DNA of 64,000 nucleotides, taken from NCBI GenBank assembly GCA_022414725.1, contig JAJSRW010000628.1:22315-86314 (forward strand). Reading direction: 5' to 3'. This document shows positions 19,358 to 32,100 of the stretch, piece after piece (within the stretch, counting starts at the first letter, position 1; every line of letters starts with the position of its first letter). A model generated the notes under the pieces. That model was not told the DNA's origin. It did not search any database and was given only the letters and a program-made list of their open reading frames with translations. Position numbers and translations under genes: made by a program. This DNA is from Microglena sp. YARC (taxonomy: Eukaryota; Chlorophyta; Chlorophyceae; Chlamydomonadales; Chlamydomonadaceae).

Positions 19358-20257
19358 TCAGATGCTGCTCGTATGGATTTGCCGGTGCCAACCCAAAAAC
19401 CATCTGCCCGTTTGGAGAGGTACTTTGGTATTGTGCGGATTATCGAACCACAAGTCTTCCGTGTAACCATGCAGAATATCTGGGGCTATTTCGCGCATGT
19501 GGAGTGGGTCATTTGCGGACAGCCTCTGAATGAACAAAGCCGTAGCCTCTGAGAAGGCTGGATTCCTACTCAGAGGGTCAGCTACGTTAGTACGGCCCGC
19601 GATATGAGCCCACTTCATGTTCGTGAAGCGCGAGAAAAACTCAAGATATCGTGCCTGCTTTCTGCTCAGCATGGGCTGATTTTGCAAGGTAGACGAGGGG
19701 TTCGTGGTCGTGTCAAGTTCGAACTTGCCAGTGCAACCTTCGAGGTAGCATCGCCATTCTTTCAAGGCCAAGTACACTCGAGTAATTCTTGCTCGCCCGT
19801 GGAGTAGTTTCGTTCAGCGCTTGAGAATTTGTGAGAGTGGTACGCGATGGGTCGCCATCTTGCATGAGAACGCCCCTGTACCAACGACAGAAGCATCGGT
19901 TACCGCCCGATAGTCCTTCGCTGGGTCAGGGTGTGCAAGCAAAGGAGCCTTCGTAAGACTTTCTTTGATGCCGAGGAATGCCTCCTGGCAGGCTTGGGTC
20001 CAAACATTTTGAAATGCAGGTCCTTGAGCCCTGCCTGTCGTTTTCCGAGTTTGTTTCGGACTTGGTGTCACCGTCGGTGATTTTGTCAGTCCTGGCGGTT
20101 TCAATTTCGGTGAAATCGGTGCTGCCTGTCTGTTAGATTTCGAAATCTGGATTAGAGGGGCTGCGAGCGTCGAGTAACCTTGGATAAACTTTCTGAAAAA
20201 GTTAGAGATCCTAGGAAACTGCTGAACTTCCTTTCGAGGAGGTAGGTGGTGGGCCAA
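19358..20257 (-). pseudogene. gypsy RNase H, frameshifted
   Basis: 20257-19814 has the pre-RNase H tract, a basic Pro/Lys insert and AHPDPAKDYRAVTDASVVGT (catalytic-Asp strand). 19777-19358 continues with YLALKEWRCYLEGC and HIAGRTNVADPLSR (the terminal H-x-x-G-x-x-N-x-x-AD-x-LSR motif). Confidence 0.82.
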
Positions 20258-20948
20258 TCTGCAACTGCTTTCACCTTCGTTTCGTTGACTCGGGCGCCTT
20301 CACCGGAGAGCACATGCCCTAGGTATTTGACTTCCGGTCTATAGAAGAAACACTTTTCTCCGTTTAAGAAAGAGGTGGTTATCTTCAAGACGTTGTAACA
20401 CAATTCGAATGTGTTTTTCGTGTTCTTCATCATTACTGCTGTAGATGAGAATATCATCCAAGTAAATGACGACGAAATTTGCCAATTAAATCTCTGAACA
20501 CGGTGTTCATGACTTTTGTAAAGGCCGAGGGTGCATTTGCTAGCCCAAAAGGGAGAACCTTGAATTCATAGAGTCCCATCGGGTTATGAACGCAGTTTTC
20601 GGGACGTCTGAATTCATGTAACCGTATGTTGTGGTACGCATTACGTAAATCCAGATTTGAGAACACACTAGCTCCTCGAACTGAGTCAAACAGATAGTCA
20701 ATTCATGGGAGGGGATAGCGATTTGGTACCGTGACCTTGTTCAATTTACGATAAGTCGATAGCCATCCTCCAAGAGCATCGGGTTTGGCGATGAAAAGGA
20801 CTGGTGCGCCCCACGGGCTCGAGCTAGGGCTGATGTAGCCTTTGGCCAACAAGTCTTTAACTTGGTTTTGGACCTCTAGCAGTTCTGCGGGGGACAACCG
20901 GTGTCCTCGAGAGAAATTATGGGATGCCCGCCTCCCGTGAGGGGGCAT
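20152..20948 (-). pseudogene. gypsy reverse transcriptase, frameshifted
   Basis: Three consecutive frames carry the RT order. 20948-20703 has [18 protein letters not shown] and [16 protein letters not shown]. 20666-20454 has FSNLDLRNAYHNIRL and FKVLPFGLANAPSAF. 20457-20152 has [15 protein letters not shown]. The segment where RxCVDYR is expected reads GGWLSTYR, so at least one local frame error or mutation is present. Confidence 0.85.
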
Positions 20949-20973
20949 ACGAATGGGGTGTCAGCCCCTAAGG

Positions 20974-21246
20974 TCAGAAATCTTGTCCGCCGGGGCGAAG
21001 ACCTTTTTTAAAGTCCATTTCGCAACCCGAGATTATCCGTTCGTGTTTCGTTTGTTGCACCGTGTTTGCTTGTGCTGTCGTTACTCGAATTGTAAAGGCA
21101 TCGTCGTCTTGGTCCACTGATGTGACTAGGACTTCGAAACAATTGAGTTTTTGTTTTGATTTGCGGATAAACTTTTTAAGTGCTCTGTTAGACAGGACTC
21201 CTGGCGTTTTTCGCTGTGCTGTGTCAAAAAATTCGATACGTGCCAA
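20974..21246 (-). pseudogene. gypsy pol segment between protease and reverse transcriptase
   Basis: A 90-codon frame (MARIEFFDTAQRKTPGV ...) in the correct position for the protease-RT linker. It has no catalytic motif. Confidence 0.5.
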
Positions 21247-21372
21247 AGTATAAGCAAAACAATTCCTGATGGAGAGAGGTTCCGACTCGAGTCGGATGGA
21301 GTACAGTTCGACTGCTACTCTACGTTTATGCTTTTTTAGCTATTTTGAAAACTGGCTCTGAGACGTGTCTCT

Positions 21373-21852
21373 TCAAAAACCAATGCAGCACCCCGTCTGC
21401 ATCATCCAACTTCTTCCAAGAAGTGCGGTGGTGCCGGGCCCTAGCGTAGGGAGGACATAAGCAGATTTAATTTCTGACCTATGTTTGCCTAAGTTCAGGA
21501 CAAAACTCGTTCTCGTAGTAGTGAGGACTTGGGATCCATCAGCTACCCGCACCATGACTGGTGAGCCCGTAAAGGTGGCTAAACCTGCCCTAGCACAGAA
21601 TTCTGCGTCTACGAAGACAGAGTCTGCTCCACTGGCAGCAGCATGTTCGACAAGCTCGTATAAAGAGGAAAATCGGCCTCCTTGTGCAGCAGTACGTCTG
21701 CGGCATCGTGCCTCGATGGTTGGAATCAGACCAAACCGAAACAGAACTAGCTGATCATCCAATTGCATACCCCCGGCAATGCGCACTTCGTTTTGGAAAG
21801 CCATAGCGTAATGCCTAACCGTCGAGGTCTGCCGAATCGAGTTGGCATGCAA
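21373..21852 (-). pseudogene. gypsy gag-protease fragment with internal deletion
   Basis: The first part resembles the gag core (TVRHYAMAFQNEVRI ... FRFGLIPTIEARC). It runs at about residue 77 directly into protease sequence (FVDAEFCARAGL, then DGSQV, then LLGRSWM). The CCHC knuckle and the catalytic D-[ST]-G segment expected between them are absent, so the fusion reflects an internal deletion. Confidence 0.75.
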
Positions 21853-22445
21853 GCCGGTTGGCGTGCATTGATGTCGTCGCCAGCATGGTAGGGGTCATAG
21901 AAGTTTAGGAACTGAGTTTTTATCTCAGCCCACGTAAATGGCCGGTGACGCGGTCATGAGGTGGTCTAGCCACACTCGGCAGCTACCCCACCAAATTTAA
22001 GTTGGTATGTTGGATGGTACTAACATATGGTGCAACGTGCAATATGACTCTAGCAACTTCCACCAAATCCTACCCCTCGGGAAGCTTCTTGTCTTCTACC
22101 CCAGTCCAAAGGGATGGACGTTTCATAACTTGCCAACTAAGGCCTCGGGACCAAGGGCAAAACATGTGACTCTACCTTAGCTGCCGCAGCTTGTAGCTCA
22201 GCCACTTTGGCCTGGCCTCCAGCAGCTCAATCTGGGCACGTAGAGCCATTAAAGCGTCCGAATGAGGTCCAGCGGGAGGGCCAACAGCGGGCGGTCCTGC
22301 AGCGGGCGCTTCAGCAGCGGGCTGGCCAGCAGCAGGGGGGCCCGCAGGCAGTCCAGCTGTGGGGGCCGCGGGTTGTCCAGCGGGGCGGGGGGCGTTGCAG
22401 GTGGGGAGTAAAGCGAGTGGCGCGGTTTTGAAAGCGCGACCAGGC
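21853..22445 (-). pseudogene. gypsy 5' internal region (gag N-terminus, eroded)
   Basis: Only short Pro/Leu/Arg-rich frames remain (for example 22449-22249). A GC-rich imperfect repeat of CAGCGGGCGG / CAGCAGCGGGCTGG lies at 22280-22390. Confidence 0.5.
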
Positions 22446-22458
22446 TCAAGAAACCAAT

Positions 22459-22753
22459 TGTGGTATATGAATACCTTGTAACACGGAGTGTCTTGTAACT
22501 GGAAGCCTAAGAAATGATCTCAGGAGTTTAGACGGCCCTAAGAGTCAGAAGCACGGCTTTAGACTCCCTTCCCGCTTCCAGCGCGTCTAGACCCTAATGG
22601 AACCCTCGTTTTAGGTATTCCCGAGTAGCTGATCAGACACTGATCAGTAGGTCAATTCGCTCGGTTTCAACTGCCTACAGAAGTCGTTCGTCATCTGTCG
22701 GAAAGTCGTCACCACCGCGTGGCAACTCAGTGGGAGGATCGTTATCCACCACA
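22459..22753 (-). repeat. 5' LTR of the gypsy element
   Basis: TGTGGTATATGAATACCTTG ... GTTATCCACCACA. On the minus strand it is followed at once by ATTGGTTTCTTGA (22458-22446), the likely primer binding site. The tRNA was not identified. Confidence 0.9.
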
Positions 22754-22758
22754 GAGGG

Positions 22759-23065
22759 ACGAGCGGTTATGATAGTGAGAGCTTCAATAGCAGGGTGTGT
22801 GCCAAGCTATCAGTCAGTGGCAGTCGCGTCAACGAAAGAGAATTGAGTTTCGGTCGGGGGGTCTAGGTTTCTCGAGACCAGGCCAGATTCAGGCCAGGGG
22901 GGCTGGCGGGGACAGAGGATGAGGTCTCTACGGCGCTCGACGTACATGGTGGAATTCGGTAGCGGGTCGAGGATTATTTGTGTCGCAAATCAAACTGCCT
23001 GCCACCAGAATCGGATTCTCTCATTGATATACTCGTACCCCCTCCTGAGCTGATACATATCCACA
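22759..23065 (+). promoter_or_regulatory. 5' flank of the Rieske gene
   Basis: About 300 bp lies between the gypsy target duplication and the Rieske start codon. I see no TATA box or other defined motif. It is the only upstream sequence left next to the gene after the retrotransposon insertion. Confidence 0.35.
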
Positions 23066-23164
23066 ATGGCCGAGAGTAGCGGGGAAGTGGGCAGCGCGAT
23101 GGGGGAACGCGTGGCTGATGCATCCGCCCTTCCTGAGGGAGGTCGATTGCACTTGAAGCTGCAG
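23066..23164 (+). CDS. RFESD: Rieske gene exon 1
   Basis: This exon has 33 codons, MAESSGEVGSAMGER to LHLKLQ, followed by CAG|GTGAGTG. A TGA lies in frame five codons upstream of the ATG. It joins in phase 0 to GRYVTFLRLDGQL. Confidence 0.85.
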
Positions 23165-26100
23165 GTGAGTGTTGAACACGTTACAGCGCTTCATCTCGCG
23201 AGGCTTCGACAGATAGCTCTGAAGCTCTGCCTCCCCCTTGCTATTAATTGGAGTGGGTCATCAACGATCCACGTGTGATGTGGTCATGCTACGAGCTGGT
23301 ATGGCCAATTTGTTCCACGATGCTAGGGGCGCGGGGCCATGTCAATGCCCGCAACTCTTCATGCTGTTCATGATATCGCGGTGCATCGGCCTTCATCAGA
23401 CACATGCCACAGCTCCGGCAGTACATAGAGGCTCGCCACACGCAAGCGAGAATGGGTCAAAGAAGGGACGATAAGTGCTCTTTGATGAGTTCAGCAACAA
23501 CCTCCTATTCCTTAAGCCACTGAGACTTGCATACCAATTATTTATTTTGAAATACAGAACACCCCCTTTTAAAAGCCAAGGCGATGGCTAAAATAGGGGC
23601 CACCTCTTTATAGTGCTACACACATACCCTAGCATTGATGATCCATGCAATTCTTCTCAAGTATCAAGAAGCAGGAGAATTGGACATGCACGCATGCACA
23701 TACAATCGTACACACTCATACATAAACATGATACGCACATGCACAAGCACTTGTACGCACTCATACATAAACATGATACGCACATGCACAAGCACTTGTA
23801 CACACTCATACATAAACATGATACGCACATGCACAAGCACTTGTACACAATCATACCCAAACACAATGCCCAAATCGTGCCTCTAATTTGCTATCTGCCA
23901 ACCTAGAGTCTGTAAAGTGTGTAAATGCAATATACAATATACACATACAAGTACAATACAAATATAGAGCATTCAAATACAATATATGATGCAAACATAC
24001 AAATACAGTACAAATTTAGAGTCTACAAATATAGAGCATACAAACACAATATACTATACAAGTATACAAATACAATAAAAGTATAGAGTCTACACGTATC
24101 TTGTATAAAAATACAATAATATACAATACAACCATACAAATGCACTACAAATATAGAGTCTAGAAAAATAAAGTATACAAATATAATATAAATATACAAA
24201 TACCTGACAAATACAATATAAAATATAAAAGTATACTCATATAATATAATATACAAATATAATATAAATATACAAATACCTGACAAATACAATATAAAAT
24301 ATAGAGTCTACAAATATAATATAAATATACAAATACCTGACAAATACAATATAAAATATAGAGTCTACAAATATAATATAAATATACAAATACCTGACAA
24401 ATACAATATAAAATATAGAGTCTACAAATATAATATAAATATACAAATACCTGACAAATACAATATAAAATATAGAGTCTACAAATATAATATAAATATA
24501 CAAATACCTGACAAATACAATATAAAATATAGAGTCTACAAATATAGAGCATACACATACAATGCACAATAAAAATATTGAGTCTACAAATATAGAGCAT
24601 ACAAACACAATATACAATACAAGCATACAAATACAATACAACTATAGAGTCTACACATGTAGAGTATATAAATACGATGTACAATACAAACATACAAATA
24701 CAAGACAACTATAGAGTCTACACATGTAGAGTATATAAATACGATGTACAATACAAACATACAAATACAAGACAACTATGGAGTCTACACATGTAGAGTA
24801 TATAAATACGATGTACAATACAAGCATACAAATACAAGACAACTATAGAGTCTACACATGTAGAGTATATAAATACGATGTACAATACAAACATACAAAT
24901 ACAATACAGTTATAGAGTCTACAAATCGCACCTCTCATATGGCATCTGCCAAGCTAGAGTCTACAGTGTTTTTTTATATTGAAAGGATTTCACCCCAGGA
25001 AGTGGGACCTCGCACTCAAAACAGCAACCCAGGCCTGGCCATTTTGGTGCCAAGCCAACTTCCCTTGCTTTTCACCCCAGAAAGTGGGACCCCGCACACA
25101 GAACAGCGCCTGACGGGGATTCAGAGAAAGGCGGAAGTTGAATGAATGACTCTGTATGACTTAATGATAATATCAGTCATACAGTACTTCACACCGTTGG
25201 GAGGTAGGTTTAGTTGTCCTCAACAGCATATTAAAAAAAAGAATAGGGACAGGTAGGGATGTCAATTTTTTTTTTTTTTTATTATCAAGCGATATCGTAT
25301 GATAACGATTTTGTGTACCCCTTTTCTTTGAAAATCATCATCAAGGGGATATGCCAGGTAATAGCGTTACAACATTGAGACAGAAGAATTCATGTCAGAT
25401 GAACCAATCCTGGAGAAGATAGAAACACACAATAATATATGTGCTGTTTTATCGTACGATAAATCGCCACGTACTCAATTCTAGGCCTAGGACCAGGCCA
25501 ATTTAAACCCCAGGCTTCCGATGACCTCGTGCTACTCCTGACGAGAATCGAACACCTGACCTCCGAATTACATGACTCATTACGAGCCTGACCACCGGAA
25601 CCATGATTTTTGGAACACTCGTCCACACTGACGGATGACAATTTGCGAATTTGGAAAGTATAGTGCAATATAAGTACGATATCAGATGGCTACAGGCCAC
25701 GATATGTATTACGATAAACACGATACATCGAAATATAGTACGATATTAGTTCACGTTATCGTACAATATTGTTCGATAAACCATATTGAATGATATCGTG
25801 CACGACAGCCCTCATTATATGATGCTGGATAAGGACGTACTATTGATTTATTTACGAAAGTTACAGCTAGGACTGCATAGTTACAGCTGGGACTGTACAG
25901 TTACAGCTGGGACTGTACAGTTACAGCTGGGACTGTACAGTTACAGCTGGGACTGGACAGTTACAGCTGGGACTGGACAGTTACAGCTGGGACTGGACAG
26001 TTACAGCTGGGACTGTACAGTTACAGCTGGGACTGTACAGTTACAGCTGGGACTGTACAGTTACAGCTGGGACTGTACAGTTACAGCTGGGACTGTACAG

Positions 26101-29100
26101 TTACAGCTGGGACTGTACAGTTACAGCTGGGACTGTACAGTTACAGCTGGGACTGTACAGTTACAGCTGGGACTGTACAGTTTACAGCTGGGACTGTACA
26201 AAGTTACAGCTGGGACTGTACAGTTACAGCTGGGACTGTACAGTTCCAGCTGGGACTGTACAGTTCCAGCTGGGACTGTACAGTTCCAGCTGGGACTGTA
26301 CAGTTCCAGCTGGGACTGGATAGTTATAGCTGGGACTGTACAGTTCCAGCTGGGACTGTACAGTTACAGCTGGGACTGGACAGTTACAGCTGGGACTGTA
26401 CAGTTGCAGCTGGGACTGGACAGTTACAGCTGGGACTGGACAGTTACAGCTGGGACTGGACAGTTACAGCTGGGACTGCATAGTTGGTTGGCTGCATGGT
26501 CGGTTGACTCAAATACTTTCAAACAATCCACTCAAGTGGTTGCAGTTTGAGGGTATTTGAATTGAATCTGTAGTCAAGGTAATTATTTATTTCTCACTCC
26601 CTCATCCTGCAGGGTCGCTATGTCACATTTCTTAGGCTGGACGGACAGCTTTCATGCATTGACAGCATATGCTTTCATGCGGGAGGCCCCCTGGTAAGCA
26701 TAGGAGGGGGCTGAATGGGAGGGGCTGGAAGGGATGGGTGGGTGAGCGAGGGCGGCTGGGAGGGTGAGGGAGGATGAGGGAGGCCCCCTGGTGAGGATGG
26801 GAGGGGGCAGAATGGAAGGGGGCTGAAGTGGGTGGGTGGGTGAGGGTGTGGGTGAGACTAGATACCGTAGTCAGGGGTGTGGGTTACATGGGAGGGGGCT
26901 GAAGTGGATGTGTGGGTGAGTGGCGTGTGTAAGACTATATAGCTAGCAGTGTGGGTTACATGGGAGGGGGCTGAAGTGGATGTGTGGGTGAGTGGCGTGT
27001 GTAAGACTATATAGCTAGCAGTGTGGGTTACATGGGAGGGGGCTGTAGTGGATGGAAAGGTGGGCGGTGTGGTTGAGACAAGATAGTTAGGATAGATAGT
27101 GGGTGAGATGCAAGGGGGCTTTAGTTGACTGAAGGGTGAGCGGTGTGTGTAAGACTAGATAGTTAGGGGTGTGGGTGGGATGAGAGGGGGCTGTAGTGGA
27201 TAGGAGAGTGAGGGGTGTGGGTGGGATGGGAGGGGGCTGTAGTGGATAGGAGAGTGAGGGGTGTGGGTGGGATGGGAGGGGGCTGTAGTGGATAGGAGAG
27301 TGAGGGGTGTGGGTGGGATGGGAGGGGGCTGTAGTGGATAGGAGAGTGAGGGGTGTGGGTGGGATGGGAGGGGGCTGTAGTGGATAGGAGAGTGAGGGGT
27401 GTGGGTGGGATGGGAGGTGGCTGTAGTGGATAGGAGAGTGAGGGGCGTGGGTGGAAGGGGACTGAGTTATATGGACATATGGGCTATGACGTGTAGGTGA
27501 ATTGCTTTTCTTCATGGGGCGGGATGGGGTGGGGGTGCTGGTAAGGGTTCTGGTGCAGTTACGGGTGGGGTGTTGGAAGCCTGTGATGTGGACAGACTAA
27601 CCTTGTCACTGTAGCAAGCATGGATTTAGCAGCTTCATCCCCTACCCCTATCCCCCATCCCACACCCAATTTCCCCCATTCCTCCCCCCCCTATTCACTA
27701 TCCCTTATCTCTCTATTCCCCTATCCCCACTCCCTCCCCCCCTATACACTATCCCCCATCCCCTACCCCCCATCCCTATCCCCCACCCCCCTATTACCAG
27801 TTCCCCATCCCCTATCCCCATCCCCATCCTCCATCCCGTACCCCCATATCCTCTACCCCCTATCCCCTATCCCCCAACCCCCATCCCTAACCCTATCCCC
27901 ACCCCGTACCCCTACCCCCTATCCCTATCCCCAATCCCCATCCCCTACCCACCCCCACCCCCCCTACCCCATCCCCTACCCCCCTATCTCCAATCCCCAT
28001 CCACCATCCTCTACCCCCATCCCCTATCCCACATCCCCTTTTTTACCATCCCCTACCCCCCCATCCCCTATCCCCCATCTCCATACCCCATCCCCTACCC
28101 CCCTATTCCCAATCCCCATCCTCTACCACCCCATCCCCCATCCCCTATCTCCCATCCTACCCCCTATCCCCTATCCCCTACCCCCAGCCCCCCATCCCCT
28201 ACCCCCAGCCCCCATCCCCTATCCCCTACCCCGCCCCCATCCCCTATCCCCATCCCCCTACCCTCCATACATATCCCCCATCCCCTACCCCCATTCACTG
28301 TCCCCACCCCCCCTATCCCCAATCCCCATCCCCTATCGCCTACCCCTCAACCCCTACCCCATCCCCTATCCCCTACCCCCCCTATCCCCTTCCCCATCCC
28401 CATCCCATATCCCCCTACCCTCCTATCCCCCCCATTTCCAATCCCCATCCCCTACCCCCCCATCCCCCATCCCCTATTTCCCATACCATATTTCCCCCAT
28501 CCCCTATCCCCCATCCCTATCCCCTATCCCCCATCCCTTATCCCCCTACCCCCCAACCCCTACCCCCCATCCCCTTATCCCCTACCCCCCCCCTACCCCC
28601 CATCCCCTTATCCCCCTACCCCCCATCCCTATTCCCCATACCATAATCCCCCCCTATCCCCTATCCCCTATCCCCTATCCCCCTATCCCCTATTCCCCTA
28701 TCCCCTTATCCCCTTATCCCTTATCCCCCTATCCCCTATCCCTATCCCCTATCCCCCATCCCCTTATCCCCTATCCCTATCTTATCCCCTTATCCCCTTA
28801 TCCCCTATCCCCTTATCCCCATCCCCTTATCCCCCTATTCCCCTATCCCCCCTTATCCCATCCCCTTATCCCCTTATCCCCTTATCCCTATCCCCCTATC
28901 CCCTATCCCCATTTACCCCCTTATCCCTATCCCCTTATCCCCCCTTATCCCCTTATCCCCTTATCCCCTATCCCCCATCCCCCTTATCCCTATCCCCTTA
29001 TCCCCTTATCCCTTATCCCCTTATCCCCTTATCATTATCCCTTATCCCCTATCCCCTATCCCCTTATCCCTATCCCCATCCCCTTATCCCTATCCCCCAT

Positions 29101-32100
29101 CCCTTATCCCCTACCCCCATCCCCTATCCCTATCCCCCATCCCCTTCTATCCCCCATCCCCTATCCCCCATTCCCCCTATCCTTTCCCAATCCCCATCTC
29201 CAACCCCTATCTCTTATCCCCCTATCTCCTAACTGATCCTTGACACAGGGACTTGGAGATATTGAAGAAGTAGATGGCAAGAAGTGTATTTTGTGTCCCT
29301 GGCATTACTACAAGGTAAGAACAAGCATGACATTATATACATACACATTATTATATTATATGATGTATATTGAGTCCCTGGCACTACTACTAGGTAAGAA
29401 CAAGCATATGACAGTATGTTATTATATTATTATATATGTTGTGTCCCTCGCACTACTACAAGGTAAGAACAAGCATATGACAGTATGTTATTACATCTAT
29501 TATATATTATTATATAATTATATATATTGTGTCCCTGGCACCACTACAAGGTAAGAACAAGCATATGACAGTATGTTATGTTATATATTATATATTGTTA
29601 TATTATTATATATATTGTGTCCCTGGCACCTCTACAAGGTAAGAACAAGCATTTGACAGTATGTTATAATATATATTATATATTGTTATATTATTATATA
29701 TATTGTGTCCCTGGCACTACTACAAGGTAATAACAAGCATGTGACAGTATGTTATGATATATATTATATATTGTTATATTATTATATATGTTGTGTCACT
29801 CGCACCACTACAAGGTTAGAACAAGCATGTGACAGTATGTTATGATATTTATTATATATTGTTATATTATTATATATGTTGTGTCACTCGCAGTACTACA
29901 AGGTAATAACAAGCATGTGACAGTATGTTATGATATATATATATTGTTATATTATTATATATGTTGTGTCACTCGCACTACTACAAGGTAATAACAAGCA
30001 TGTGACAGTATGTTATGATATATATTATATATTGTTATAATATTATATATGTTGTGTCCCTCCCACCACTACAAGGTAATAACAAGCACATGACATTATG
30101 GATGCATGACAAACATGAGATCACCCTGTCACTTAATAGTTGTTTTCGGGATCCAGTGGTGTCTGATCACCGTGTTCAAGTACAAGTCAGGCAGCATGTG
30201 TGTAAGGAACAGCAACTAATATTAGTGTTTGAAAAACTAATATTGACTAATATTATTCCAGTGTCACAATAATATTAGTTTTTCAAATAAATTCCAAATT
30301 CTGGTGAGACAGCTTGTCCGACTAATATTATATAATATTATGTAATATTATTTATTCACTAATATTATATAAAATAGCGGACCCCTACGTATGGGTAGAG
30401 TTTGATGCACAGAATCACACATCTTAACCATCCAAGTGTAAATTGTGACAAGTATTGAAATCCCCGAGATTTCTTTTGAACAATGGGGAACCAGGAAAGG
30501 GCGCATCTGATCAAATCTAGCCCTTTGTGACCAAGGTAAAAAAACAGAGGAAGACAAGAACAGCTACAGCTATACAAACTGTGTGATTTGTGCCCTGGGT
30601 TGCACAGGCCCAGCCCAGGTAGCTAGCTCAGGCCTACCCTTGGTGGAGGTTACCTAGTCAGAACAGTGAAAAGGTTGAAGACTGCAAGGCAATGGATGCA
30701 CGCAGGGGTAGAATAAACCCCACCCCACCCCACCCCACCCGAAACTCTAATTCCTGCTCCCCGAGCCGTGCCTGTGTGCATGTATTTGTATTTGCGATCA
30801 TATTTGTTTGTATAGGACAGATGTTGGGGTAATGCTTAGTTCACTACAGTTCACTTGTTTTCTCTTTGTCTGTCAACAACCTGTCTAGTCGCTATCCGCC
30901 CTAAGGACTCTGTTTCCTGTTTGGGCTTCACGTAGCAGCTTCTAGGCAGCTCCCTTTCCCCATCCTTTGGCCAAACTTGAAGCTAGCTAGTGTGTCTGAA
31001 AGCTTTCATGGCAGGCATTCCAATACATACTTTTGATAATGATGATAATGATAATGATGATGGAGGTGGTGATGATGATGATAATGATGATGATGAATTG
31101 ATGAATGCATTTTTCTGGTGCCCTACTGGACTCCAAATGAGCACGCGGCTTGACCAAGTCAAGATACAATATGATGTTCGGGTGACAGATGGATTCATGA
31201 TATAATGTCAGCTGTGTTTGGTGTGTTTTGATATAATGTCAGCTGTGTTTATATTATGTCAGCTGTGTTTTGATATAATGTCAGCTGTGTTTTGATATAA
31301 TGTCAGCTGTGTTTTGATATAATGTCAGCTGTGTTTTGATATAATGTCAGCTGTGTTTTGATATAATGTCAGCTGTGTTTTGATATAATGTCAGCTGTGT
31401 TTTGATATAATGTCAGCTGTGTTTTGATATAATGTCAGCTGTGTTTTGATATAATGTCAGCTGTGTTTTGATATAATGTCAGCTGTGTTTTGATATAATG
31501 TCAGCTGTGTTTTGATATAATATCAGCTGTGTTTTCATATAATGTCAGCTGTGTTTTGATATCATGTCAGCTGTGTTTTGATATAATGTCAGCTGTGTTT
31601 TGATATAATATCAGCTGTGTTTTGATATCATGTCAGCTGTGTTTTGATATAATATCAGCTGTGTTTTGATATAATGTCAGCTGTGTTTTGATATAATATC
31701 AGCTGTGTTTTGATATAATGTCAGCTGTGTTTTGATATAATGTCAGCTGTGTTTTGATATAATATCAGCTGTGTTTTGATATAATGTCAGCTGTGTTTTG
31801 ATATAATGTCAGCTGTGTTTTGATATAATATACAATACATATAAATATGATGACATAATTATGATGATATAAATGTATAATATACAAAAATATATAACAT
31901 CAGCTGTTAAGATATAGCATCAGCTGTTATGATTTAGCATCAGCTGATATGATATAACATCAGCTGTTATGATTTAGCATCAGCTGTTAAAATATAACAT
32001 CAGCTGTTAAGATATAACATCAGCTGTGTTTCAACAGTCTAGCCAGTAACGGCATAGCCTTATAGGCTCAATAGACTTGTCCAACCTCAATATTGTTGAG

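Larger units (their letters stand above)
17579..22753 (-). mobile_element. Ty3/gypsy LTR retrotransposon (chromovirus), degenerate coding region
   Basis: This complete insertion of 5175 bp lies on the minus strand. LTRs of 295 bp (17579-17873 and 22459-22753) start TGTGGT and end ACCACA. They show only about two differences. The flanking GAGGG (17574-17578 and 22754-22758) is a perfect 5-bp target duplication. The order on the minus strand is gag, protease, reverse transcriptase, RNase H, integrase, chromodomain, which is diagnostic of Ty3/gypsy chromoviruses. The coding region is broken into at least eight frames, so this copy cannot be autonomous as sequenced. It lies in the roughly 1.05-kb spacer between two divergent host genes. 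Confidence 0.92.

Noticed and set aside
25863..26482. CRISPR-like array of 20-bp repeats (also 2232-2995 and 31203-31835)
   Set aside because: Units are directly adjacent with no unique spacers, and the context is eukaryotic intron.
27640..29230. Interstitial telomere repeat
   Set aside because: Units vary (CCCTATCCCC, CCCTACCCC, TTATCCCC) and do not form a regular telomeric heptamer or hexamer.
27620..29236. 538-codon proline-rich open frame
   Set aside because: Pure pyrimidine array with no stop codons possible by composition; it lies inside a Rieske gene intron.
30100..30190. Candidate Rieske exon reading ITLSLNSCFRDPVVS after exon 3
   Set aside because: The start resembles the human ITLATGEG, but the continuation does not, and 33043-33122 matches the family throughout with better splice sites.
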